Assembly: GCA_021774445.1 (NCBI GenBank)
Contig: JAJFJA010000063.1
Location: 1-64,000, forward strand
Reading direction: 5' to 3'
Length of the DNA: 64,000 bases
DNA from: Alphaproteobacteria bacterium
Lineage (GTDB): Bacteria; Pseudomonadota; Alphaproteobacteria; UBA6615
Of this stretch, positions 36,829 through 44,958 are shown piece by piece. How positions within the stretch are numbered: the first letter of the stretch is position 1; each line of letters starts with the position of its first letter. The position numbers were made by a program, and so were the translations under genes. The notes under the pieces were generated by a model that saw only the letters and a program-made list of their open reading frames with translations, searched no databases and had not been told where the DNA came from.

Positions 36829-36943
36829 AAGCCGTGGCTCCTTGGGCCTCCTGGTGCTGTAGAATGCATGCTAGCCGCCGCGTCGCCGCTGCGCCATGGT
36901 AACCCATGCTCAGTCATGCCGCGGAACAGCAGCAGAGATTCGA

Positions 36944-37852
36944 ATGTCGGAGAAGATTGTCATCAATGAGGTGGGCTTGCGAGATGGGCTGCAGATGCAG
37001 CCTGTTTTTGTACCCACGGCGCGCAAGCTCGAGTTGGCACGGGCCTTGCGGGAAGCCGGTATTCACTCGTTCGAGGTTTCCAGCTTCGTATCGCCGAAGG
37101 CGGTACCGCAAATGGCCGACGCCGCCGATGTCTTCGCCGGATTGCCGGCCCTCGCTGGGGTCGATTACTGGGCGCTGGTGGCGAACGAGAAGGGCTATGA
37201 GCGGGCTATCGAGGCGGGGGCCGGGAAAGTTGGACTCGTGCTGTCGGTTACGGAGACGATGAACCGGCGGAACATCAACAAATCTGTCGATGAGTCGGCG
37301 GCCGAGTACACGAGGATACTGGATCGATGTGCCCGCGACCGCGTCCAGAACCGGGTTTACCTCGCGGTAGCCTTCGCCTGCCCTTATGAAGGAAAAACGC
37401 CTGCCGAAACCGTCGTCGAATGGACCGATCGCATGCTGACGGCGGGGGCCGGGGAGATTGCTCTCGCGGACACGATCGGCGCCGGGGCACCGGCCCAGTG
37501 CGAAGATTTGCTGGCACTGCTTCTCCGGCATTGGCCGGCGGAACGCTTCGCGCTGCATCTGCACGATACCCGCGCGATGGCGCTCACTCTCGCATGGATC
37601 GGCGCCCAGCATGGCGTGCGCAAATTCGACAGTTCGATCGGTGGCCTCGGTGGCTGCCCCTTTGCCCCCGGTGCTGCGGGCAACGTGGCGACGGAGGATC
37701 TGGCGTTCATGTTCGAGGCATCCGGCTTCGACACCGGCGTCGATATGGCCGGGTTGCGCCGTGCGGTTGGCGTCGCCGAGGCTATCACCGGGCTTACCCT
37801 CGGTGGCCGGGTCACCCGATTTCTCCAATCTCGAGAACCGGATACCCACTAA
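36944..37852 (+). CDS. HMG-CoA lyase-like (HMGL family) enzyme
   Basis: A 302-residue TIM-barrel lyase. EVGLRDGLQMQPVFVPT carries the metal-binding Asp and catalytic Arg; HLHDTRAM has the metal-binding His residues; GGLGGCPFAPGAAGN contains the catalytic Cys loop. HMG-CoA lyase cleaves HMG-CoA, and relatives cleave citramalyl-CoA or similar 3-hydroxy-3-methyl acyl-CoAs. A nearby CaiB CoA-transferase could supply the CoA ester. I use ATG 36944 (MSEKIVINEVGLRDG). It ends 10 nt from the convergent TauD gene. Confidence 0.88.
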   Translation: MSEKIVINEVGLRDGLQMQPVFVPTARKLELARALREAGIHSFEVSSFVSPKAVPQMADAADVFAGLPALAGVDYWALVANEKGYERAIEAGAGKVGLVLSVTETMNRRNINKSVDESAAEYTRILDRCARDRVQNRVYLAVAFACPYEGKTPAETVVEWTDRMLTAGAGEIALADTIGAGAPAQCEDLLALLLRHWPAERFALHLHDTRAMALTLAWIGAQHGVRKFDSSIGGLGGCPFAPGAAGNVATEDLAFMFEASGFDTGVDMAGLRRAVGVAEAITGLTLGGRVTRFLQSREPDTH

Positions 37853-37862
37853 GTCGCCGAGG

Positions 37863-38726
37863 TTAGACGGGCCGGTCGCCGATGACCGTCGTTCGGTGCA
37901 TGTGCCTTATGTACGAGCTGTCATAGGGGGTCGCGTGGTGCATGAGACAGCGGTTGTCCCAGATGACAAGGTCGTGGCGCCGCCATTTGTGGGTGTAGAT
38001 GTTTTGCGAATGCACGCTTGCCTTGAACAGCGCGCCTAGCAGGCTACGGCTGTCATCGTCCGACAGACCGACGATGCGGGTCGTGAAGCCGGGATTCACG
38101 AACAAAGCCTTGCGGCCGGTCTCCGGATGGGACCGTACGACCGGATGAACAACCTCCGGCAGCATTGCCTTCTGGTCATCCGTTAAGGTCGCCCGGTTGG
38201 CGCCCGCGGCAGTCTCGCCGGCGAAGCTTGCGGCATAGGAATGCACGGCCGTCAGGTCCGCGATGCGTTTTTGGGTCGCTCCGTCCAACCCGTCGTAGGC
38301 TGCATACATGTCGGCGAACATCGTGTCGCCGTCAGATGGCGGGATTTCGAGCGCATAGAGTAGCGAGCACATCGCCGGTCGCTCCACGTAGGAGATGTCG
38401 GAATGCCAATAGCGGCCAGCCTCTTCGAATCCGACCGCCGCGCCGTCGGCGCTCTTTTTGTTGGATATTTGCAGGATCTCTGGATGACCCGGCAGCAGAA
38501 AATGCGCCGCCACGTGAATTTCCAGATCACCAAGCCGCCGGCTGAAAGCAATCTGTGCCTCTGGGGTAAGGTTTGTCTGGTCGCGAACGGCAATCACGCC
38601 ATAATCAAGCAAGGCGCGATGCACCAAGACAAAGTCATTTTCGTCGAGCTCAGCCAAATCGACACCGACAACCTCCGCGCCGATCGACCGTCCGAGAAGA
38701 CGAACCTGTTCGGTACCGGTCGCCAT
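37863..38726 (-). CDS. TauD/TfdA-family 2-oxoglutarate/Fe(II) dioxygenase
   Basis: A 287-residue dioxygenase. The iron-binding H-x-D is in YWHSDISYVERPAMCS and the distal His in WDNRCLMHHATPYD; the C-terminal Arg that holds 2-oxoglutarate is in HRTTVIGD. It would hydroxylate a small organic acid, with taurine- or phenoxyacetate-type cleavage as known outcomes. Its ATG (38726) overlaps the stop of the YrdC-like gene by one base (TGATG), so it is the last gene of the TRAP operon. Confidence 0.9.
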   Translation of the reverse strand: MATGTEQVRLLGRSIGAEVVGVDLAELDENDFVLVHRALLDYGVIAVRDQTNLTPEAQIAFSRRLGDLEIHVAAHFLLPGHPEILQISNKKSADGAAVGFEEAGRYWHSDISYVERPAMCSLLYALEIPPSDGDTMFADMYAAYDGLDGATQKRIADLTAVHSYAASFAGETAAGANRATLTDDQKAMLPEVVHPVVRSHPETGRKALFVNPGFTTRIVGLSDDDSRSLLGALFKASVHSQNIYTHKWRRHDLVIWDNRCLMHHATPYDSSYIRHMHRTTVIGDRPV

Positions 38727-39412
38727 CAAACGCGCGCCTGTTCGGACAATTCAATATCAAAGTGCCGCCTGAAAATGTCCCGTAGCTGGTCATAACAGGC
38801 GCCGACGCGGATGGTCGAGAAGTCGGAGAGATCGACAATGCTGCTGCCGCGCCCCAACGCGTTATGGTACTTGCACAAACCGTAGTCGATTTGCAGGTTG
38901 GCAATATCGCGCACCGGCTGCTCGACACCTTCAAGGCGAAACTTGCTGCCCGTAAGTGAGGTGTTCGCCGATGAGCCAAGGACCGGCATCATGCGTTCCA
39001 GGCTAAGTCGCGCCACCTCCTTATGAAGCGTTCCCGCATTCATAAGCAGATCGATCGTCCCGGCCTTTGTCGAGTTGCCGATAACAAAATCCGTCAGGCC
39101 GGCGAAGATCGGGTGGTCGGCGTCAAACGGTGCAACGATCGAAAAGGGTAGGTCGTAGTCGAACAAGACGGTGCGGACCACCTCTCGCTCACGCTCGCCG
39201 ACCATGATGAATTCGTTGAACATCTCCCAACTGCCGAACATACCACAGGGCTTGGAGAAACTTCTCTGCTTTGCCTGGTAGATCGAGCGAATCGCCGGTT
39301 CGGCGTTGCCGACGATGGCGTACCCGACATCGACGGGAAATATGGCGACGCCACCATCCGTAACCGCGTCGACGATTCGTTTTCCGTCGGCATTGATGTC
39401 TTGTTCGGTCAC
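38726..39412 (-). CDS. YrdC/Sua5-domain protein
   Basis: A 228-residue protein of the YrdC fold: AIFPVDVGYAIVG, the Lys-rich AKQRSFSKPCGMFGS, and VLGSSANTSLTGS (Sua5 S-x-N motif). Housekeeping YrdC/TsaC uses threonine, bicarbonate and ATP to make threonylcarbamoyl-AMP for tRNA. This copy is divergent and sits inside a transport/catabolic operon, between the FAD monooxygenase and the TauD gene, which argues for another (carbamoyl-adenylate-type) chemistry. The start is GTG behind GAGGAAG. Confidence 0.75.
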   Translation of the reverse strand: MTEQDINADGKRIVDAVTDGGVAIFPVDVGYAIVGNAEPAIRSIYQAKQRSFSKPCGMFGSWEMFNEFIMVGEREREVVRTVLFDYDLPFSIVAPFDADHPIFAGLTDFVIGNSTKAGTIDLLMNAGTLHKEVARLSLERMMPVLGSSANTSLTGSKFRLEGVEQPVRDIANLQIDYGLCKYHNALGRGSSIVDLSDFSTIRVGACYDQLRDIFRRHFDIELSEQARV

Positions 39413-39440
39413 CGGATCTTCCTCAATAGTCTGTTATGCC

Positions 39441-40880
39441 TCAGCGCGGAAACTCATCGACATGCTCGGCCGCGAAGTCGAAATAAAGGTCGCGCGTAAT
39501 CCCGGCGACGAGCCTGGAGACGCCGAACTTCATCCCGGTGATAGAGGACCCGGTAACACCCATTGAGGCCGTCGAGCCCCAATTGAAGATATGGATATCT
39601 TTGAGCGCCGGCGCCGTCCCCGGTTCTCGTTCGGTCAATTCGAAGCCGCGACCGAGATAGGGGTATTTGCCAAGCGGCTCGCATTCCTCTCCCGCGGGCG
39701 GTTGATAGCGGTCTTCCCAAGTTGCAATCTTGCCGGCGACGGGCCTCAACTCCGGCCGCAGATCCGGATCGACCGCCAGGCCGGTCCCAAAAATCAAGAA
39801 GTCGAAGTCATATCCGGCCTTCGCTGTGGTCACTCGCACACTATCACCAAGCTCTGCCACGGCTTGCCATGGTTCGCTTGGGTGGAAGCGGCAATTCTCG
39901 AATGCGCGCAGACGCTCCAGGCTCCACGGCGGTGGCGGCGTGCCGACCTCGCATAGATACCGGATGGCACGCCATTTGAGCGCATCCTCAAGTTCGGCGA
40001 AATGTCTCAGAAACCCGTTATTCTCCAGCCAGTGGCGCCGCTCGCCGCGCGGTAACTTGGATCGGCGGAAGAACAAATCGACACTCTGCGCCCCCTGATC
40101 AAGTGCCATCGCCGCATTGTCGACCGCCGACGCGCCGACGCCGAGGACCGCGACCCGTTTCCCCGCCAGGGTCGAAAAGTCGATCGGCCAGGCCGTGTGT
40201 GCGTAACGATGGCTGGGTACGCCTTCCACGAGGTCGTCCGGGACATACCAGCGACCCGACCCCTCCAGACCGTTGGCCATCACGACCTTGCGGGCGAGTA
40301 TTGTCTCAATCGTTCCTTTGGCGGTGCAGCGCAGTCGCAACAGGCCCGAGGGCAGCGGTTCAATCTCTTCGACCTTGAGGTTGTTGCGCGTCGGCAGGTC
40401 GACCGTATCCCTGAACCAGTTCAGGTAGTCCATCCACAGCGGCGTCGGAATCCGCGCCAGCTCATTCCACGTCGGCACCGCGTAGCTGGTGTCGAACCAC
40501 GCGCGGAAGGTCAGGTCCGGAATACCGAGATCGGGGCCGGTGAGATATTTCGGTGTGCGCAACGTACGCATGCGCGCGAACGTGATCCATGGCCCCTCCG
40601 CGCGTGCCGGTGACGCGTCGATGATCAGGGTGTTGCGGACGCGTTCGCGATAGAGCGCGAAGCCGACGGCGAGCCCACCCTGTCCGGCACCGACGATCGC
40701 AACATCATAGACGTGCTCTTTCGTCGGCGGCCGAACCGGGCGCACCCAATCAAGGTTGGGATAGTCGAGATAATCGAGATCACGGCGAACTTTCTCGCGC
40801 AGTCGTTCCAGATCCCGCTGCGCCGTTGGTCGCTGCTGCAAATCGACGTTATCGCTTGGTATCGCTGCAATGGCTGTCAT
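39441..40880 (-). CDS. Flavin-containing monooxygenase-like NAD(P)/FAD oxidoreductase
   Basis: A 479-residue protein with two Rossmann motifs: VAIVGAGQGGLAVGFALY for FAD (about residue 60) and VAVLGVGASAVDNAAMAL for NAD(P)H (about residue 240). The layout matches FMO/Baeyer-Villiger-type monooxygenases and related SidA-like enzymes. It probably oxygenates an N, S or carbonyl carbon of the imported compound. It lies 53 nt after dctM and 28 nt before the YrdC-like gene, in the same operon. Confidence 0.82.
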   Translation of the reverse strand: MTAIAAIPSDNVDLQQRPTAQRDLERLREKVRRDLDYLDYPNLDWVRPVRPPTKEHVYDVAIVGAGQGGLAVGFALYRERVRNTLIIDASPARAEGPWITFARMRTLRTPKYLTGPDLGIPDLTFRAWFDTSYAVPTWNELARIPTPLWMDYLNWFRDTVDLPTRNNLKVEEIEPLPSGLLRLRCTAKGTIETILARKVVMANGLEGSGRWYVPDDLVEGVPSHRYAHTAWPIDFSTLAGKRVAVLGVGASAVDNAAMALDQGAQSVDLFFRRSKLPRGERRHWLENNGFLRHFAELEDALKWRAIRYLCEVGTPPPPWSLERLRAFENCRFHPSEPWQAVAELGDSVRVTTAKAGYDFDFLIFGTGLAVDPDLRPELRPVAGKIATWEDRYQPPAGEECEPLGKYPYLGRGFELTEREPGTAPALKDIHIFNWGSTASMGVTGSSITGMKFGVSRLVAGITRDLYFDFAAEHVDEFPR

Positions 40881-40933
40881 GTCGGCAGTATAGGTCTATT
40901 GCACCGGCCGCGCATCGTCACAGCCATCAACGA

Positions 40934-42244
40934 TCATTGGATGATGCCCGTCATGCGCGGAATGGCCAGCGTAAGGTCGGGAACGAATACGATCATCGCC
41001 AAGACCGCGATTTCGATCAGCAGAAACGGTATCACTGCAAGCGATACCTGCTCCAGCGAGACTCTTGCAATCGGCGAGACAATAAATAGGACTAATCCCA
41101 ACGGCGGCGTGATCACCCCGAGCAGCAGCCCGATCATCAAGAACATACCGTATTGGATAGGGTGCATTCCCATGCCTTCGAGGGCAACGGGCATCAGCAA
41201 TGGCCCAAGGATAATCATGTTGGCGATGGCGTCCATGAAGGTGCCAACGAACAAGAAGAACAACACGATTATGACGAAGAGCATCACCTTGTTGTCGGTG
41301 ATTGAAAGCATGAACTTAAGCAGATCCTGCGGAAATTGGTGGAAGATGAGGATTTGCCCGAACACGATCGCCGCGCCGACGATGATCAGAGACGACCCGG
41401 TGACGCGTGCCGTGCCGATCAGAGCCGCCTGGAGCTTGGCAAAATCGAATTTTCCATAAAGCAGTGCATAGAGGCTGCCGAGTATCAGCGAATAGAGCGC
41501 GGCGGCCGCACCCGCCTCGGTCGGTGTCATGATCCCGCCGAGGATCCCGTAGAGAATGATGAACGGGATGATCAGGACCGGCAGGGCCTTAACGGACCCC
41601 TTGGCGACCGGCGTTATGCCCGCGAACCGGTGCACATCGCCATACCCCCTGAACAGCGCGAAAAAAAACGACGTCACCATCAACAGGAACCCGATCAGAA
41701 TACCGGGAATGATACCCGCGGCAAATAACCCGCTGATCGAGATTTGCAGAGAGCCGCCGACGATAATCAACGGAATGCTCGGTGGAATGATGGCGCCGAT
41801 AACCGCGCTCGATGCGGTCACGGCCGCTGAAAACGCGGCTGGATAGCGCTCGCGAACCATGGCCGGAATCAGAATCGGACCGATCGATGCGGCATCCGCC
41901 AGCACCGAGCCCGAGATCCCGGCAAAGAACATGCTGGTGACGATATTGACATGCGCCAGACCGCCCTTGATCCAGCCGACCAAGAGCCGCGCGACATCGA
42001 TCAGCCGTTCAGTCAAATCAAGCCGGTTCAGTAGCTCGCCGGTCAGCACGAACATCGGCAGCGCCAGGAGCGCGAACGAATCGATACCGCCATACATCTG
42101 GGTGACGAGGATGAGCGGGGGGATTCGGGTCCCCGAGAAAAACAAGAAAAAAGTCGATGCGAGGCCGAGGCTGAAAGCAATCGGCACGCCGAGAATCAGC
42201 GATACAAAAAAAGGTAGAAAGAGATAGGTGACGACGAGCTCCAT
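40934..42244 (-). CDS. dctM: TRAP transporter large permease DctM
   Basis: A 436-residue polytopic protein of the TRAP large-subunit family with about twelve hydrophobic segments; FAGISGSVLADAASIGPILI and PPSIPLIIVG are family signatures. It forms the ion-coupled channel of a TRAP system with DctQ and the DctP binding protein. The gene order dctP-dctQ-dctM is standard. Confidence 0.95.
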   Translation of the reverse strand: MELVVTYLFLPFFVSLILGVPIAFSLGLASTFFLFFSGTRIPPLILVTQMYGGIDSFALLALPMFVLTGELLNRLDLTERLIDVARLLVGWIKGGLAHVNIVTSMFFAGISGSVLADAASIGPILIPAMVRERYPAAFSAAVTASSAVIGAIIPPSIPLIIVGGSLQISISGLFAAGIIPGILIGFLLMVTSFFFALFRGYGDVHRFAGITPVAKGSVKALPVLIIPFIILYGILGGIMTPTEAGAAAALYSLILGSLYALLYGKFDFAKLQAALIGTARVTGSSLIIVGAAIVFGQILIFHQFPQDLLKFMLSITDNKVMLFVIIVLFFLFVGTFMDAIANMIILGPLLMPVALEGMGMHPIQYGMFLMIGLLLGVITPPLGLVLFIVSPIARVSLEQVSLAVIPFLLIEIAVLAMIVFVPDLTLAIPRMTGIIQ

Positions 42245-42288
42245 GCCCCTATCGCGCCGTCGTCAGCAAGGTCGGCATTTGTGGCCGG

Positions 42289-42825
42289 TCAAGATCCATC
42301 TTGGTCCAGGTCCATCTTGCCGTAATTGGCAAAATAGTCCCAATCCGCCGATATCAGGCGCTGTACGTCTTCGAGAATTTGCACGCAAACCATCAGCAGC
42401 ATCAGTCCCGCGCCGACGGGAATGGACAGTTTCGCCCATTTCGACGAGACGCCGATATTGTGCGAGAAGGCGTTCGACGGGCCGAGGAAGACCACGACGC
42501 CATAATACAGTATCGCAGCCAGGAAAATCGCCGCCCCGACCTTCGAGAGGATGATCAGGAAAGGTCGTAACTTAAGCGGCAATACCCTGATAAACGTTGG
42601 GATGTAGATATGTTCCCACTGGCGGATGACGACGATCGAGCCGACGAACACCAGCCAGATCATCGCCCATATCGACAACTCTTCCGACCATTGCAGAGAG
42701 CTGTTGAGCCCGTAACGGAAGAATATCTGTGCTGACATGACACCCAGTACGATCAACACAAATGCCATCGAAGCCAAACGCGCCGCGTCATCCAGAATCT
42801 TTATGACGGACGCAAGAAAGCCCAT
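42289..42825 (-). CDS. dctQ: TRAP transporter small permease DctQ
   Basis: A 178-residue membrane protein with four hydrophobic segments; FRYGLNSSLQWSEELSIWAM contains the W-x-E-E-L motif of DctQ subunits. It works with DctM. It lies 80 nt after dctP across a hairpin and 44 nt before dctM. Confidence 0.93.
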   Translation of the reverse strand: MGFLASVIKILDDAARLASMAFVLIVLGVMSAQIFFRYGLNSSLQWSEELSIWAMIWLVFVGSIVVIRQWEHIYIPTFIRVLPLKLRPFLIILSKVGAAIFLAAILYYGVVVFLGPSNAFSHNIGVSSKWAKLSIPVGAGLMLLMVCVQILEDVQRLISADWDYFANYGKMDLDQDGS

Positions 42826-42859
42826 AGCGCGGTCGACCTATCGGGTTGGTGGCCGTGGA

Positions 42860-42888
42860 GCGGCCTCCGGAAGATGTCCGAAGGCCGC
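42860..42888 (-). promoter_or_regulatory. Hairpin in the dctP-dctQ gap
   Basis: GCGGCCTCCGGA and TCCGAAGGCCGC form a 12-bp stem with one mismatch and a 5-nt loop in the 80-nt space after dctP. There is no T-run, so it more likely protects the dctP mRNA end or attenuates read-through than terminates fully. That would give more binding protein than permease. Confidence 0.55.
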
Positions 42889-42905
42889 GTTACTGCAATG
42901 GACGA

Positions 42906-43940
42906 TTAGGCGCTACGCAATGCGACCAACCGCTCTATGACTTCTGGATCGATATCGCCTGCGAAGTCGTCCCACAGGGCCTCGCCGGCGCCCTGCCACT
43001 CAGCTTTTTCTTCCGGCGTCGGCGTATAGATCTCCATGCCGGCATCGATGAGTTTTTGTGTGAATTCCGCCTCGAGCTCGCGATCGAGCGCGTTAGCTTC
43101 GTCGGCGGACTGAACGGCGGCTTTCCAGAAGGCATCCTGGAACTCGGCCGGCATCGCATCCCAGGTGTTGCGGTTCATGACCTGGAACTGAACGGAAAAG
43201 ACCGCATCGGTCCGCGTGGCATAGCGCAGGACTTCCTGGAAATTGAAGACGAACGTCCAGATCGGCTGTACGTGGAATCCATCCACGACGCCGTTCTTGA
43301 TTGCTTCTTGGGTCTCGAAGAACGGCACGGGTGTCGGGTTGCCGTTCCACGCCTGGAACAATGCCTGGTCGATCGGCGAACGCGTGGCGCGGAACTTGAG
43401 CCCGGTGACGTCGCCCGGCACGCGCAACGGCCGCTCGTCGTTCCAGAGCAAACGAAAACCGCCGGCGCCGACCGGTGGCAACACCTTAAGCGTCGGCACG
43501 GCAGCCTCGAACTTCGCGGCCTGCTCAGCCCACAAATCGGACTTGAACAGACGTAGCGCCGTATCCCAATCCGGAATCGCATAGGGTAGGTCGACGAAGT
43601 TGAAGCTTCCGTCGAACACGGAAAATTGCGCGGTCGTATTACTCGAGATGTCGACGAACCCGTTCTGAACGGACTCCAGCACGTTGATATCGTTGCCGAG
43701 CGAGTTTGGCGGAAAGATCTGCACATTGGCCTTGAGACCGGAATTCTCCTCCATAATCTCAGGAATGCGCGAGATCGCCAGAGTAGTCGGATTATCCGCC
43801 GGTGCGTTCAATGCGGCCACGATCGGCTTGGCAAAGACGACATCCTGCGCCCGCAGGACAGTCGGGAAGCCCAAAGTCGATGCCGCCGTAACGGCCGCCG
43901 TCGATTTGAGCATGGTGCGTCGCGTAATTTTCTTACTCAC
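42906..43940 (-). CDS. dctP: TRAP transporter substrate-binding protein DctP
   Basis: A 344-residue periplasmic binding protein. The N-terminus SKKITRRTMLKSTAAVTAAS is a Tat-like signal (twin Arg) ending in LRAQD. The TRAP fold is seen in LPYAIPDWDTALRLF and LKFRATRSPIDQALFQAWNG, the latter with the conserved Arg that binds the substrate carboxylate. TRAP ligands are usually organic acids; the identity is unknown. It starts at GTG with an excellent GGAGG, first gene of the operon. Confidence 0.95.
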   Translation of the reverse strand: MSKKITRRTMLKSTAAVTAASTLGFPTVLRAQDVVFAKPIVAALNAPADNPTTLAISRIPEIMEENSGLKANVQIFPPNSLGNDINVLESVQNGFVDISSNTTAQFSVFDGSFNFVDLPYAIPDWDTALRLFKSDLWAEQAAKFEAAVPTLKVLPPVGAGGFRLLWNDERPLRVPGDVTGLKFRATRSPIDQALFQAWNGNPTPVPFFETQEAIKNGVVDGFHVQPIWTFVFNFQEVLRYATRTDAVFSVQFQVMNRNTWDAMPAEFQDAFWKAAVQSADEANALDRELEAEFTQKLIDAGMEIYTPTPEEKAEWQGAGEALWDDFAGDIDPEVIERLVALRSA

Positions 43941-44006
43941 TGTTTTCCTCCCTAGACAGAAGCCCGCAATATACCGGGTCTAGTGCCAATATTTGAACAG
44001 CCACGC

Positions 44007-44025
44007 TATCAATTGGTTTTTGATA
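44007..44025. promoter_or_regulatory. Inverted repeat in the dctP/SDR divergent promoter region
   Basis: TATCAA-N7-TTGATA lies in the 195-nt region between the leftward TRAP operon and the rightward catabolic operon. Position and symmetry fit an operator that could control both at once. No regulator gene is found within the window, so this is a candidate only. Confidence 0.35.
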
Positions 44026-44135
44026 CCACAATCCATTTTCGCTCTTTGGGCTATGGTCAGGCTCGGAAAATCCAAATAAGCTACTGATCTTGGCCGAAAA
44101 GCCGCGCCCTGGGGACGTAAAGGAGGGACCGAAAC

Positions 44136-44918
44136 TTGGACCTAGAACTGGCGGGCAAGTCCGCGCTGGTTACCGGCGCGTCGAAGGGTATCGGCCTCGC
44201 CGTCGCGCGCAAACTCGCCTCGGAAGGCTGTGACCTGCATTTGAATGCGCGCACCGCTGCGGACCTGGAGGCGGCGCGGTCGGACATCATTTCGCTGTCT
44301 AACGTCCGCGTCGATTGTCATCCGGTCGATCTGTCGGTGCCGCAGAACGTCTATGATCTGGCTAGGGCATGCCGGGGTGTCGATATCCTTATCAACAATG
44401 CCGGCGCGGTGCCGAGCGGTCCGCTGGAGGAGGCCACCGACGAAAAATGGCGCGAGGGCTTCGACCTGAAGATCTTTGCGACCGTCAACCTGACCCGTGA
44501 AATCTATCTCCAGATGAAGGCGCGCGGCGACGGCGTGATCATCAACGTGATCGGTAACTGCGGCGAGCGTCCGGACCCTGAGATCATTATCGGGACGATA
44601 GCGAACTCCGGCCTAATGGGTTTCACGCGGGCGTTGGGCGCGGCGAGCGTCAAACACGGCGTGCGTGTGGTTGGTATCAATCCGGGCCCGACCGCGACGG
44701 AACGGCTTGTGCTGCTGATGCGCAAGAAAGCCGAGGACCGGTTTGGTGATGGGGAACGCTGGCGCGAATTGCTGGCCCCGCTGCCGATGGGCCGTGCCGG
44801 CGAGCCGGATGAAATCGCCGATTTGACGGTTTTTGCCGCCTCGCCGCGGGCCAGCTATATATCCGGCACGATCATGACGGCAGACGGATCGGTGGCCGCT
44901 CAAGGGCACATATTCTGA
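44136..44918 (+). CDS. Short-chain dehydrogenase/reductase lacking YxxxK
   Basis: A 260-residue SDR: ALVTGASKGIGLAVARKLA binds NAD(P), LINNAGAVPSG is the second cofactor motif and VVGINPGPTATERL follows the active site. Where classical SDRs have S ... YxxxK, this reads VIGNCG ... GTIANSGLMGF, so Tyr and Lys are absent. The enzyme may use different residues or be non-catalytic. The start is TTG at 44136 with AGGAGG nine bases upstream. It is the first gene of the large rightward operon. Confidence 0.85.
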   Translation: MDLELAGKSALVTGASKGIGLAVARKLASEGCDLHLNARTAADLEAARSDIISLSNVRVDCHPVDLSVPQNVYDLARACRGVDILINNAGAVPSGPLEEATDEKWREGFDLKIFATVNLTREIYLQMKARGDGVIINVIGNCGERPDPEIIIGTIANSGLMGFTRALGAASVKHGVRVVGINPGPTATERLVLLMRKKAEDRFGDGERWRELLAPLPMGRAGEPDEIADLTVFAASPRASYISGTIMTADGSVAAQGHIF

Positions 44919-44958
44919 TGCGGCTCGCGGCGAGCCTACTATTGCTGAGGCGGGACGG

